A stretch of 64,000 bases of DNA, taken from Aquatica leii. Its lineage: Eukaryota; Arthropoda; Insecta; Coleoptera; Lampyridae. Below the pieces are notes generated by a model. The model did no database searches. It had not been told where the DNA came from and saw nothing but the letters and a program-made list of their open reading frames with translations. Position numbers and translations under genes: made by a program. The DNA is taken from the NCBI GenBank assembly GCA_035610365.1, contig CM069437.1, forward strand, positions 60,784,093 to 60,848,092, read 5' to 3'. This document shows, in pieces, positions 23,991 through 37,109 of the stretch (positions are counted from its first letter, which is position 1; each line of letters starts with the position of its first letter).

Positions 23991-25320
23991 CCAGTGCACA
24001 TGTGACCTAATAATTGATACGGTTCTACATTTCATCATGTGGAGGTGTCGTCCTTAAAACGGATACGTTTCTACCCAATCCCAGGGTTTAAGCGTTAGTT
24101 TGGATCTTGTGTCAACGGCGGAAACGTATCGTATCCTAACGTGGTAGTAGCCGTGTTGATGCCATTCTTTTGATGGGTCCCTTCTACGGCGACATAACGC
24201 GTATTGTGGACTTAATTGTGTGCGATCTATACGGGATAGAGGTTTGTCATGTGACCACTACCTTTAAAATAATAATCACTTCACTCAATTCTAATTGACA
24301 GATTAGGACAGGAACTAGAAGCACGGCTGGCCAACGTAGTCAGTCTGGACCGGTAAATGTAGACCCAGTTCTAATTTCGAAACTTGGTTCAATCTTCAGA
24401 CAAGAACTCGGAGCACGGCTTGGACCTAAGAGTTTTACCAGTGCCGGTAAACCGGGACCTAGCTCTGAAGAGAGAAGAAAGACTGAGTCTTATTATACGA
24501 AAACATCGCAGGGGAGACTAGTCCTTCCGTCAGAGAAAGCGTATACGCCCGGGATATATGTGAGTGGCCTTGGGCCTTAAACTCATAGAACGGACAGCAA
24601 TCTACCCAATTCCAGTATCTCCAGTATACTGCTGCATTTATATAAAAAGGGCGAGGACTCTTCGAACATTGCAAGGTAGCAGAGAAATCCATTTTGTAGG
24701 ATAGAGAATACTGCGACGATGACTCGTCAAACGTGGCCTGACAGCAACACAAGTATCCGAGGGTGATAGAGAGCTCTCGCTGTCCGGTGTTCCATCAACT
24801 GGTATTGGTCTCTCGTGGGCATGGGAACAAGCTTAGGCACAGGTCGACTTATTTTGTCGTGCGACATTAGTTCTTTAATGAGGAGAAGGTGCTTAGGCAC
24901 TCTATCCTTGCCTCAGTAAACACTGCTACACCTCATAACCGGGCGTGCGAGAGCTGGTATCAAGGTGCTGAACTGGCCAGCGAATTGACCAGAAGTAAAG
25001 TGTTAGAAAGAAGGAGTCACTTCAAGTTATACGCTGAACTGCCAATTTCCTACTTAGAAACTGTGTCGTCATACCTGCGAATTGGAGGAGCTCTAGTTTT
25101 ATACTAGTTCAACCGCCTACTGTGTAACGGAACCCCGTAGGGCGAAAACCAGAAACTAAGATTTGTTTTAGTAATGCGATTGATTGCACGACACTCCAAG
25201 GCGCAAAATTGAGGGGCTAGCTAATCCCATACCCCCCGATGCAGTCGTAACTATGACTCTCAATAATAGCTGTAGGTAGAGTATGCTCGGGTATTAACAT
25301 CTATACGAACAGTGAATATA
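23990..25320. other. unassigned GC-richer tract, possible LINE 3' region
   Basis: Composition is clearly richer in G+C than the surroundings. Two related segments lie at about 24303-24340 and 24403-24440 (gaactagaagcacggctgg, gaactcggagcacggcttgg). One frame stays open for roughly 90 codons up to a TAA at 24578-24580 but gives no recognisable protein. The end, near 25200-25260, holds cccataccccccgatgcag and gtcgtaactatgactc. It may be the 3' untranslated region of the R1 LINE or of another lost element. Confidence 0.4.
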
Positions 25321-25559
25321 TGGTGAGCTCATACAACAAATTCTAAAAGTCCAATTGCTATTATTGCATAAATTATTCAAAATGATCCAAATGTTTCCTT
25401 CTTTTCTTTTTCTTGTCTACGATTAGTTTTTAAGAAAACTTCATTTTTGTGATACAATTTGCAAAGTAAAAAGGTAAATATTTTTCTGTTGCTATCAAGT
25501 ATTTTTTGAAGTAAAAATTGTTTCTTATCCATTGAAATTGACGATTATTCTGTTTTAAA

Positions 25560-26200
25560 GTAAATCTGCACACGTTCGGGTAAAAATAGTGTACTCAGTA
25601 GCTGAAAGAGTTGAAAAGCCACTGCAAGAATTTTTAATGATAGACATCCAGAGAAACATTTGAGCTACAAATACGTTACAGATCTGATACAAAAATTCAC
25701 ATACACAAAATCGGTAGTAAATAAGAAAAGAATCTCACTAACTTTTTTATCTAGACCGCTGAAGCTACTGGGCTTTTATATTAATCAGTTCGTAAAATGA
25801 CTAAAATTTATAAGTTTCGTCCTTTAAAATAAATATTGTCTAAGAGCTTGGTGAAGAAGATTACGACAGACAAATAGAGTTTTGTGAGACTACGTCGAGT
25901 TTAGTCACTGCAAACCCAAACTTTGTAAAACATATGCGTTTCAGTGATGAGTGCAGCTTTACTTTACATGGCTCTGTTAATCAACACAATGTGCGTTACT
26001 GGAGCGATGAGAACTCCCATTTTGTCAGAGAAGGTCATACTCAAGCTCCTCAAAAACTTAATGTTTGGGCAGAGATCTTTGGAGATGCTGTCATTAAGTC
26101 CATATTCATAAATGAAACACTTTTGATGTACAAAAAACACAACCAACTAATTTAGAAACCTTGCAACAACGAATTGTTGATGAATGCAGGCGAATTCCGC
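25560..26200 (+). pseudogene. Tc1/mariner-superfamily transposase remnant
   Basis: A helix-turn-helix part is readable near 25610 (ARIFNDRHPEKHLSYKYVTD). The open frame at 25934-26155 carries MRFSDECSFTLHGSVNQHNV and RYWSDENSHFVREGHTQAPQ then KLNVWAEIFGDAV, the central DDE block of a widespread insect Tc1-like family in which the Asp of FSDE is catalytic. The region between is full of stops. Inverted ends were not identified. Confidence 0.72.
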
Positions 26201-26439
26201 AAGAAAATAAAATCTAATCTAATCTATCACTGCCTGGAACAAAACGGTGCATCTCTTGTAAAATTTAACTGTTTTAAAAGATAGCATTTAAAATTTTGAA
26301 GACATTACATTTTTTTTCATCATTCATACTGTGTTTTTTACTTATTAATTGACTTAAAAAACTTGCTGGTTTTTAATTTTTAACGTAACATTTCCTATTG
26401 TCAAAAGATAATTTTAACAAAGAATTAAAATACATTAAA

Positions 26440-27200
26440 CATATTGTTAACATACAATGTATTTTTAGAATTAATAGTCAACAATATCATTAAAAATCAG
26501 AAACATAAATTAAATATTAAAAATGTTACTACGTTACAAAATATTAACAGCAAAAAAGAAAATAAATATGCAAAACTTCCGTATTATCCCACCTATACTA
26601 GACGACTTCAAAAAAACTTTCTCAAAACTGAATTACAAAATAGTGACAAATACTAATAATAACATAAAAAACCTTTTAGGTCAACCGAAAGATGCAATAG
26701 ATATGTGCGATACATCGGGAATTTATAAAATTAGTTGTAAAAACTGTGACCAAATATATATAGGACAAACAAATGATCCTTAAAAAAAAAAAGAAGACTT
26801 GGCACATGTGAAATATAAGAGAACATATAAATGCGTTACATATGTTCAAAAATAATCATAAAATAGAAGACATCAAATGAATTAAAAAAGTAAACACTAG
26901 AAAAGAACTAGATCTATACGAAAGTTTGGAAATTTATAAAAACAAATGTTTATTGATGAACAACGATGACTACGGACCGTTAGATTTTTCAGAATTGTTC
27001 AACAATGAAATCAGTGAGACGTAACAAAGCGTCACATAACTTTAGTATAAATTAGCTTTAGTCATAGTTATAGTTTTAGTATAAATTTGCCGAGGATGAC
27101 ACCATAGCTGTCAAAACACGTGTACGACGAGTATTCAAATTATTGTAGTTGCTGGGTTATTGTGAATCAAATATTTGAATTTAAAAGTTGACTGATTCAG
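26440..27200 (+). mobile_element. second Penelope-like element, 3' fragment
   Basis: The frame 26523-26783 encodes FRIIPPILDDFKKTFSKLNY and then DTSGIYKISCKNCDQIYIGQ, the GIY-YIG endonuclease signature with its CxxC. The tail near 27090-27125 reads gaggatgacaccatagctgt then caaaacacgtgt, a worn hammerhead-like core in the expected place. The RT part is absent. Old and broken. Confidence 0.8.
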
Positions 27201-30200
27201 TTAGTTACAAATATAGTACCAACATTATAATTGTGATATGTGTGTTTTTTTAATTTAATCAAACATTTTACAAAAGATGAAACAAAAAATTATGTATGTT
27301 ACTCTCGTCAAATGTCCCATAGCATAACTCACCCTCAAGCAGCGCTCGACCAGCAGCCTTGCGTCACATTAACATTCGTTATGCTATGCTTCACTCTTGA
27401 CGCTTGTTACACAAATTAATATTGGGCTTATTAAAAACATCAATATTAATTCGTTTGTATAGTTACGTAATGGCAAAATAAAAAAATCGAAATTTTCGTT
27501 AAACTATGCTTTGAAAGTCAATTACTATTATTATAAATAGAATTGTGTGTACGGTAAAAAATTTGATCAAAAGTTCTAAAACTTTAGAGTTGGTATTACG
27601 TAAACCATTCACACAAATTGAATGTAAAACGGTTAAATAAAAAAATTACAATTTAACGATATATACTTTTTATTATTTAAGTTTGTTTTTTTACTTATTG
27701 TTTTTCATTCAATAAAAAACAAATCTTTTAGGTAAAAACATATTTCTTGATTTTGTAACTGTTTATAAGAAGTAATCTGCAGTTATACAATATAATTTTT
27801 TTACAAACATTGTAAAAACTTTCTTATTACAACGATTGCATTATTTATAGCTTATTACAGTAAAACCGGTCGTTTGTGAAACTTTTGAAAATACTCAATT
27901 ATTTCAATAACCATAATTAATGTAAATAAAATACTCTATTATATATATAACAGTTGCTGTCTTTACAAATACCTAGTTTTTTGTACACAAAAATTTAATT
28001 AACGGTTATCACAAAATCCCATCAATGATTCATTTTTTAAAAGATCAGTGTGATTTTCCGTGTGTAATTTTTATATGGATCGCAAGTGCCCAAAACTCTC
28101 TCTTTATGTATCATATAACAATGGCTATTTATAAGATTACAATAAAGTAAAATGCAAGCTTATCGGTAAACGTTGGTCCTTATATTTACTTATGATAATA
28201 ATGTGCATTAAAAGAGTTTTTCTCATTTTATAACATGGCAACGTAGCATCAGTGCTCAATGCGCCACCGCTAATCTGCACCTTAAACTTAACTACTATAG
28301 TTGAAATGTTGTCCACATTAACGAATTGCGTTTCATTATATGCAAAATAGTAAACAAAAACGCAATTATACATGCATACAAGTATTACTTTGTTTTGTTG
28401 AATAGAATACTGTTGCTCATTGCAATTTTTTACACTTGTTCTTATTAATTTTCAAATTTCTTAAAAAAAAATAGAAAAAGTTAAATCCTGGGTTTTAATA
28501 ATAAAAAATTAACAGATAACGCAAATCTTGCAATTATCAAAAGGTGTTGAAAACAAACACAATATTACCGACGTAATATAATGAACAAGGTTTACTAAAA
28601 TTTTCAAAAATAAGAATGCATACATAAATAATAAAAAAATAAAAAAACACAAATAACTAGTATTCTAGGTACATATTAAACGAGAGTAGAGTCGTATAAT
28701 AATTCACCAATTGTTTGTATTTAACATTTGTCCATGAAATGCCTGAGAATTGTTTTCCATAACCTCTTAATCGCTGGAAGATGATGAATCAGCAACACCA
28801 ATGACATAGAGAATTTTTTGTCATAACAAATTATGAGCAAGACGGTTTATTATCAAGAATTGCTGCGCGCTGATAAAACATAGCTTCCAGTGACATATCT
28901 AAAGAGAAACCCAATCGCGTTTTCTTGAATCCATGCACTCGAACAAACATCATGGTATGTAAATAGGCCGGCGTCATTAATTTTTTCTATTTTTCTAGTT
29001 CAATTTGTTTGCCCTTTATCTCTTTAAGAGGAACGGAAATTGTGCTCGGCATTGAATTAGTATTAAAAACTCTAAATCCAAATAGTCCCAGCTGTTGTTT
29101 TCCAATTATAGCTTTAGTAGAATGTAATAGTTTAGTGCGCAAACGATTGCAAACGAAAGCGGGTACATCTTTTATAGAAAATTATTCTAGAGAAGCACAA
29201 AAATGGGTATTTGGACTGTGTTGGTAACGCTTAGGTTCTCTTTTCCAAGTGATGTACGGTAAGAAACACAAAGCAAGCAACAAAATCTCAAAACATCAAA
29301 CTTTATTTGACACAAAATATTTTCAAAGGAAAAAGTCACCTTTTAAATAATAATATTGCGCTCACACGCATGTTGTGCGAGGAAAAATCGAAAAATTGTG
29401 ATTCACATCCACTGACTCATTTTCTGCTGGCTTAGATACGTTTGAAAGCATTCGGATAAATGTAAAATTTTCTCTAGACACAATCAATTTTAGAGCCAAA
29501 TTTTATTGAATACACTTGGATTAAATAAATCATTTAGTGATTAAATAAACAATTTATATCGCGTGATTCCTGACAATTGCTGCATCACACTCTAACTAGT
29601 TAATGCGCATTTTTAAAAATATCAAAACTAAATGATTACTGGAGTTTTATGGCGGTTCACAATTCTACAGCTTCTAAGATTATGACACGATTTGGGCTAC
29701 GTTGCCACATCCTTTCAGATGTAAAAATTGCAAAGTAGAGATTTCATCTTTAAAACTGTGCATCCATTTTTTCAACAGTTTGTCGCGTTTGCGATTCCGT
29801 GTCATATCTAAAGAAAACCTACAGTAGATTGAACTCGGAATAAAAACATTTCGCGACGCAAAATAATCGACATGCCTTTTTATTAAATTCTCCTTTCTCT
29901 TTTTTTCTACAATTTTTTCTTCTATTAATCTTAAACAAACGCGCTACTGACTCTAAGAAAGCATTAAAGAGATGAACTTTACTTTAACATGAATCCTTTC
30001 TCTAGTCTTAACAGATTTTTAACGGTAATAATCTTTACAATTGTTACAGTGAAATCGTTTATGATTTAAACTAGTAACTACTGATAGTTTTCACTATAAA
30101 GCTTTATAAATCAGGTTCATTAAATTATTTTGTTACGCATTTTAAAATTTGAACGTAAATTATGTGTTTCCGTCGAGTTGCTTTTGGTGACCACCGCGGC

Positions 30201-30255
30201 TTTTTTTGCGGCTAAGGGTAGCTTTACCGCCACAATTTTTGTACTGAAACTATTA
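27200..30255. other. non-coding AT-rich stretch
   Basis: No gene supported. Frames such as 28137-28373 (minus) and 29009-29227 (plus) have no recognisable product and lack conserved motifs. The phrase gtcatatctaaag recurs near 28892 and 29805 without further context. Confidence 0.5.
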
Positions 30256-30259
30256 CCCT

Positions 30260-30520
30260 AAAACGGTGCAAGATAGAAAAAAGTTGCACATAAACATTTT
30301 TATAGAGGGCAAAATTTACTATAAAAAAATCGGCGGAAAGGTACAATTACGTTCAATAGTTTAGAAGATACAAGGGTGCAAAGTTGCACAAAAATTACAT
30401 CAAAATTCTGTAACTCTTAAGCTATTAGACATAATTATACACTCCCGCGGACTTTTTTGTAGTAAATTTTGTGCTCAATAAATTGTATATGTGCAATTTT
30501 GATCTATATTGTACCGTTTT
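30260..30520. repeat. fold-back element (MITE-like)
   Basis: Inverted arms of about 115 bp: 30260-30372 (aaaacggtgcaagatag, ttgcacataaacatttt, gcaaaatttactataaaaaa) and 30395-30520 in reverse. A short loop of about 20 bp separates them. No coding capacity and no target duplication recognised. Confidence 0.75.
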
Positions 30521-30524
30521 TGCA

Positions 30525-33500
30525 GCGTACAAAACGGAAGTTCACGTAGATCTAATTCTGCAATTACTATAATAATTTTTCATCACTGTTGAATGAAATT
30601 AAGACTTCTTATATTTTTAAAACATAAAACGAATCATAAGGAATATCTTGTTTAATAACAATAAACACTGCATTCAAAAAATACAAAAAATGAAGTGAAA
30701 TTGGACACCACCGCAAGTTCCGGATTTGTTTCATCTGAGCGTTTTATCGTTTCGTTACACGAGCCTTCGAATCAAGCTTTCTATAAGTGTTTTTAACACT
30801 AAAATTAATAAATTATTACGTACGCCGATTTTTGGTATCACTTTTCTAAGTAATGTTACGTTATGGTTGATCCAGGTTGCAGCAAAACCGGCTTACAAAC
30901 CAATAACTAAGATTGGTAGTGGTAATAAATTTGATGTAATCATAATTAAATGGTAATAAATTTAGACGTAAACAGCATTTCAATGTTATTTGTCTAAGCA
31001 AAGTTACGGTGTGGCTGGTCTAGCATAGACCGAAGTAAGCCTATAAAACGATTACTCCGCATTGGAAGGAGTAATAAATTTAGAGTAATAATGATAAGCA
31101 AGTAATAAAATTTCTAGCTATTATTTTGGCGTGAGTTGATTTAACTGGTGCAGCTTTCAGGTCGTTGTGTTTTCCTGTTTAATATTATTGCGTGTTTGTG
31201 ACTCAACGCTAAAAAAAATTTCCATCAGTTTATGCTCATCTTCTAATTTTTTACAGTGACATTTTATGTAATTTATTATACCTTTTTTGCTACCACAATT
31301 AAATTTTATCGGTTCGGCCAATAAATTACTGAATGAAAGAGCCTTGTTATGTTAAAAGAGTTTTGGTATGACGTTTGTACCGTACACGATTTATTCCCAG
31401 AACGCCCACTTTCCGCTACCTTGGGAGGAATTGCTGTCCATTCGTTAATGCTTGACATCAAAATATCGATGGGAAAAGATTTTACTTTTCCAGTGACTGT
31501 GGTCCGCTTCGCATATATGTTCTATCGCAAGTACCCACCGAAGTTTTCACTTCTAATTATTCACACTCATTGGTGGTATAAATGGATGTAGCATTTTCAC
31601 TACTTTGTGAAAATTTTTCTGAGGTAAGCATTGCTTCATGTTATTATGATTTATTTTAATTTTCTCGTATTGTCATTAGCAGTTTCTAGATACTCATATG
31701 TTATTCCATTGAGGTAGATATATCAAAATCCGATTCATTTATTGGGAAAATCTGTATGACGACGTCACGTCACGTTGCTTGAAGATGTCAAAACCTTCGC
31801 TACACTAAGATAATTCTAAACGTATTGGGAAGCCTACTTACCGAAAGAACATTTGGGGAAAACTCGGCGCACTTGGTTTTCCCATTAATCGTATGAATTG
31901 AATAAGATTTACTTGTGATAACACCGTATGTACGTGTTTGTTATATTTAAGCAAATTTTAGGAAATTCTGGGAAGGTGCTGCCAGCTAGATGCATTCTTC
32001 AAAGAAGAACTAAATTGTAAGCATTATATTTCTTACATTAACTATTTTTATTTACGTTGTCAGTCGTTTACGATTGACCTTTTTTTTGTGCGTAACATAT
32101 TATTAGACGGTGCGCATAAGTTCTCTTAATTATCAAGATTTGTATATTCGTGTTATAATTTAGAAACGTAAATTTATTCTTTTTGGAATGTAATAGTTAG
32201 GTCGACAAGTTTAATTTTTTGTACGACGTGTTACCCAATCGAAGGGGGCTTACTTCAACAACTATCGTCTGTGATATTGACTTACGTTCTATCGTTTGAT
32301 CGCACTTATGCAAAGTTATCTTCTTATCTTTTCTTAATTATTTTTCTGTAATAAAATAAATATACTCGTTGTTACAACCTGGGTTTTGTCATTTGTTTTC
32401 TTTGTTTTAGATAGATTTAAACGGTATCTCCCATTCTAATCTTTCACCGTTTTGGCGCTTTTTTAAATTGCTTTATAATTAGCACATTAAATCCTACAAC
32501 CCACTCACCGAATCAAACTGAGTTAGTCGCTAGCAATTAAGGTTACGAGAAAATTCTTGTAATAGCCTGACACTCATTTGTTTAATCAGTAGTAGTTTCT
32601 TTATCTGGCAACAGTGTAAAATTTTCATAGAACTTACCTGTTTTGCAATGTTAGTTTCAATTTCCATATGAATCTACATTTTAATGATTAGTAAAACTAT
32701 TACTATTTTCAGGCAGTTGTGATTTAATTTGATAGTTAACTATTTTGGTTAGATTTATTCTCATTACATTTAAACATTTTCATCTAATTTTGAGTTCGTT
32801 TCTAGATTTTATTTTTACTGTTACTGTGTTAATTTTATATAATTAAAACAAAAATATGTTTAATGGATTATTACAAAATCTTTTCATGAAAATATGGTTT
32901 TTGTAAAGTAAAAACGCTACGTAATTTTTAATAATAAAGAAAATCCTATAATGCAATCGCCTACTCTACAATTTATTCGTTAACGCTCTTTTGTTCGCGC
33001 ATCAGTGCAGCTGACATTTTCACACGTAGTCTATTTTGTGTTTAAAACTTTATTCAATTTTACTCTAAAAACGTCTTTTTGTTGTTAAGTTTATTGACCC
33101 TTTTATAAAAAGTAGGACACGTAATAGCATAACACTTGACAGATTTTGCGATTGCGTCTATCAGTCTTTCAGGCGCTTATTGTAATTATTAATTTTCAAG
33201 ATTTTAAGTGTCGGTAAAGGTTAAATTAATTAAAATATTCATTAATTTTATACGAAAACATGTGATTATAAATAATGTACTTGTTGCTCTAAATAAGTCA
33301 AGATAGTACCCTAATTTTTAGTAGCTATTGATTCATCGTCCGAGTTTCACTTATTACGATTTAATAAGATCTATTGTCATGTTATTTATTTAAATGATTT
33401 GCTGCTTGTCAGTATACTGGCGTTCAACAAACATCCTAGTTTATATCATTTAATTTTTCAAGAGTGAAATATACAGTGTTCATTTTAACCCTAATTAACT

Positions 33501-33780
33501 CTTGTACGTAATGAGAATTTGATGATAAAATCTGAAGAGACGTCGATTTTAGTTTGCAGTATTAAAACGGCTTGGTTTGTTTCGATACACAGAAAAATTT
33601 TAAAGAAACAGAAGTATCTCGTTCTTGGACGCACTAGTCACTCGAAAGATAGACAACAGTTTGGGACACTAAGTATACAGAAAAGTAATGCACACCGACA
33701 GATATATGAATGCCGCGTCGTACCATCACTTTGCTTAGAAGTTGTCAGTGCTAAAAACTTCAGTCCATAACAACAAATCC
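30525..33780. other. non-coding stretch
   Basis: AT-rich sequence with no recognised gene or element. The frames at 30726-30956, 31349-31591 and 33519-33770 look random. A CRE-like cluster (acgacgtcacgtcacg) occurs near 31759. Confidence 0.5.
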
Positions 33781-34330
33781 ATCAGCAAATCCAACTGCCT
33801 AAAAACTGAGCTCGGTCATTTAACGAATGCCTCGGATATAATAAAACAGACATAGATAAAACGATTAACAGACAATACAAAAAATTACCAAAGAAAGAAG
33901 ACCATGTTGCAATTTTTTTGTACATAATTAGCTGCACGGGAAAAATAACCAGTATACTATAAACTAAAAACATCATAGTGGTCTTTAATGCGACGAATAA
34001 ATTAGCTACTAGCTTTACAAAATCGAAAAAACAACTGCGCCAATTCAAGAACCAAGGGTTTATCACATTCCTGACTCGTGCGTGTTGGATATGTGAGATA
34101 AACACGACGCAACATTGCTATCCAAATACAAGAACACAAGACGGACACAAGAAATACAACATCAGATCGGTTGTCGCAGAGTATGACGCCTATGAAATTT
34201 AAACACACTGCAATTTAGGGATGATGGCATAGACTTGCTATTAGCATGAAAATACTTGTTTCAAGAAAAAACTGGTAAACCAAAACTATAGCACATGACT
34301 GCCGAAACGTCAATTTTAATTAATTTTACA
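33780..34330 (+). mobile_element. very decayed Penelope-like remnant
   Basis: The frame 33978-34202 ends NIRSVVAEYDAYEI, resembling the SAVAEH block of Penelope GIY-YIG domains, and earlier has KSKKQLRQFKNQGF. Downstream, gatgatggca (about 34220) and tgccgaaacgtc (about 34301) resemble the two halves of a hammerhead core separated by an extra ~70 bp. The individual matches are weak; their order is what supports the call. Confidence 0.45.
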
Positions 34331-34600
34331 AAGTTTGTAAATTTTGTGAAATTTGTAAAATGTGTTAATATAGAACCCGGTTCAAAACCAGAAAATCAGA
34401 GCCAGAGAGAACACAATGGACGCGAGCAGTATGATTTCTGATCTTTACGAAAAAACTTTTCCAATGATGTACCACTTGATCCATGTTTTCCAATGTCCCC
34501 CTGGAAACTAAAATCGACGTGTGACGGAATTTTATTAAGACATTGTTATTACAATAGTAATAACTATTGCAAGGGTGTTTTGTTTTAAAACGGCTATTCA

Positions 34601-34920
34601 GTATACAGGGTGAGTCCTTAAGCGCGACCTTCATATTTATTTTGAAAACTATTTGGTCTAGCAAGACAAGAAACAAATTTCATAGACTAAATCACATATA
34701 GGATAATGAATATTTTTACATTTAAAATCATTGAAAAAAATTAGGATTTTTTGTAACCACCACCTGATTGAGCCGCCCCTAAAAAGTTTTCAAAAATGAA
34801 TATATTATCAGTAAAGTCCCTATATGTGATCTAATCTATGAAATTTTTTTCCCGTATTGCTAGACCAAATAGTTTTCGAAGTAAACTTGAGGGCCACGCT
34901 TAAGGACTCGCCCTGTATAC
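34601..34920. mobile_element. MITE with ~50-bp inverted ends
   Basis: The left end gtatacagggtgagtcctta and the right end taaggactcgccctgtatac are inverted copies, and the similarity continues inward through the tagaccaaat / atttggtcta and cacatatagg / cctatatgtg segments. The TATA at each outer edge may be the target duplication, but the palindrome makes it ambiguous. 320 bp, non-coding. Confidence 0.85.
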
Positions 34921-35051
34921 TGATTAAATGTATTGTCTACTTGTATCTGCATTCAATTTTTTTTTGATAAAAATTTTAATTGTTCTATAATTTCTTAGTC
35001 AATGTACGCATAAAGATAGACGCACACTAACCGAAGCTAAACGAACCGCGC

Positions 35052-35365
35052 GAGCCAAAAAAATATTGTTTCTATTAATTCGAATAAAAACGCTACGGGT
35101 ACGTAGCCGCACGAACCGTAGTTTATTAATTTAAGTATATAGAATAACATTCAAGTTTGGTTGGTTCGGTTTCGGCTAGTACAGTAATGTACCCAGGGTA
35201 GGGGTTTTGAGAGTCTAAACCCCTACCGAAATACCCAATAAATTGATGCTTAAAAAAACCCGGCCGGAGTTTCAAAATCTAACTGAAATCCTGGCTACGC
35301 CACTGAGCCGAAAGAAAATATTGTTTTCATTAATTTAAATAAAAATGCGCTCATTACCTGGAGCC
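35052..35365. repeat. direct repeat flanking the short MITE
   Basis: gagccaaaaaaatattgttt onward (35052-35098) recurs as gagccgaaagaaaatattgt (35305-35350) with similar following bases, so the MITE lies between two copies of a ~45-bp segment. Confidence 0.65.
35182..35305. mobile_element. short hAT-like MITE
   Basis: The ends CAGTAATGTACCCAGG and (read inward on the other strand) CAGTGGCGTAGCCAGG are imperfect inverted repeats starting CAGT. 124 bp, non-coding. No 8-bp duplication remains. Confidence 0.55.
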
Positions 35366-36414
35366 TTCGATTTTATACATAAGCCATGAAAAGTCGAGGC
35401 ATTATGATAAGATTAACATATTGTGTGAGTTTGGATTCTGTATTTTATGTCAAGTAGTGTATTTTAAATCTGCGATATAAACAAGCTCCTGATTTTATGC
35501 ATTAAAATTGCGGTAGGTTGCTTCTTAAATGGACTCTACATCTTCATAACATTTGTTTGATATCTTTTTGTGTTTTTATTTTATATGTGTATTTTTGGCT
35601 CTTTGCTTGTCCCGACTCTTCAACTAATAGCTGGATTGCTTCCGTAACTAGAACCCTAGTACCTATTAGCAGGCCATCAGTTAAATAAAGCTTTTTTCGT
35701 TTAAAATCATGATGTTTGTGCACGTGTTTATATGTGTTAAGATTTAAATCTGTGATCATATCTGTGTATTCGTTTAATTGACTAAAATTTAACATGTCCT
35801 AACTTTCCGATGTTTATTGATATTTCTGATTATAAACTGCTTGATTTATAAATCTAAATTATGTAACTATTTTGCATTAGTTTCAGTTAGAAGACCGAAT
35901 TATGCAATGCTGAACACAATATCAAACGTTTAACGACAAAGAGCATTAGCCAGTGAGCTATTCCAGCTTTCACCTACGGCTGTGAAACCTTGAAGAAGAA
36001 TCCGCAAAAACTTGCAGAAAGCACACGAGTGGCAGTTGCTAACAAAAATTAACAAATAACAAACGTAGCACCTGATTAAAACAACAAACAACTGTAATGG
36101 ACAAATTGCGTAGCTGCAATGGCAACAGGCTAGTCCTGTGGTACCCAGAGAAAAACAAAAGGTTAATACAAAACGAAATAATATAGGGATAGTTTACAAA
36201 GCCAAGCAGATGGTGAAACGCAATTACATTTAAATTTTGACTAAAAACCAATTTTATCTAATCAGAAATGGGTAAGTGCAAATTAGTCTTATTTTATGGT
36301 TTTTGTAAAAGTAGTACGTTTTATGTTTCTTGTTTATATATTTGTACGTTGTTGTGATAATAACGAACATCTTAAATTAATTTTCAAATATGAACTCATG
36401 TTACCAACCTTTTT

Positions 36415-36488
36415 CTATAGTGGCTCCTGTTGGCAACAACCACGTAAACTACGATATCAGTGAGTAAACGTGGTTGAAAACACTATAG
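36415..36488. repeat. 74-bp imperfect palindrome
   Basis: Ends ctatagtg and cactatag are exact inverted copies, and internal aaccacgtaaact pairs with gagtaaacgtggtt. It could fold into a hairpin with a short loop. Confidence 0.7.
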
Positions 36489-37109
36489 TAAAATAATTTT
36501 AAAAAATAAGTGCCATTCCTCATACTGGCAAGATCCTCGGCTAGGAGACACGAAGGATACGTCTGAACTCACTAACGAAGAGAAAAGAATAGAGCAAAAA
36601 AACAATCATCGAGAACCGTAGCAAGTGTATATAATTTTATATAACAATAACACGTACTATATTCACTTATTTTTTTAACAAAATCGTAATCAAAAAAACT
36701 TAATAATAAGTGGAACAGAACACTATCGGTTAACAACACACGGTCACCAAGTTTCAACACGAGAATTCCACAATTCAATTTATATTGTAAAATTGCTCAA
36801 CTATTTTGTTTACTTGCAGTTGCGAACAAATTACTAATTACCATATATAATTAACTGCAATGTTAAAATGAGTACCAAATGAAAAACTTACCACACCAAA
36901 GTTCCTTACAACCAGTAGCAAAGTAAATTTACATGTACAGCGTGGTTTGCCAAAATCTGGCGTTGACTACGTCTAAAAATTAAAGAAATTTGAATGGTAT
37001 AATTTTAGCGTACTCAAGACAACTTTATAACATGAAGTTAAAGGCTTTTCATAACTACGATTAAAACCTTGAAAGTATGATTGTAACGATTTAAAATCAA
37101 ACACATGCG

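Noticed and set aside
24459-24752. 97-codon minus-strand frame
   Set aside because: No recognisable domain and overlaps an equally open plus-strand frame; left as unassigned tract.
27075-27125. Active hammerhead ribozyme in the second Penelope tail
   Set aside because: Several invariant core bases differ, so only ancestry is claimed.
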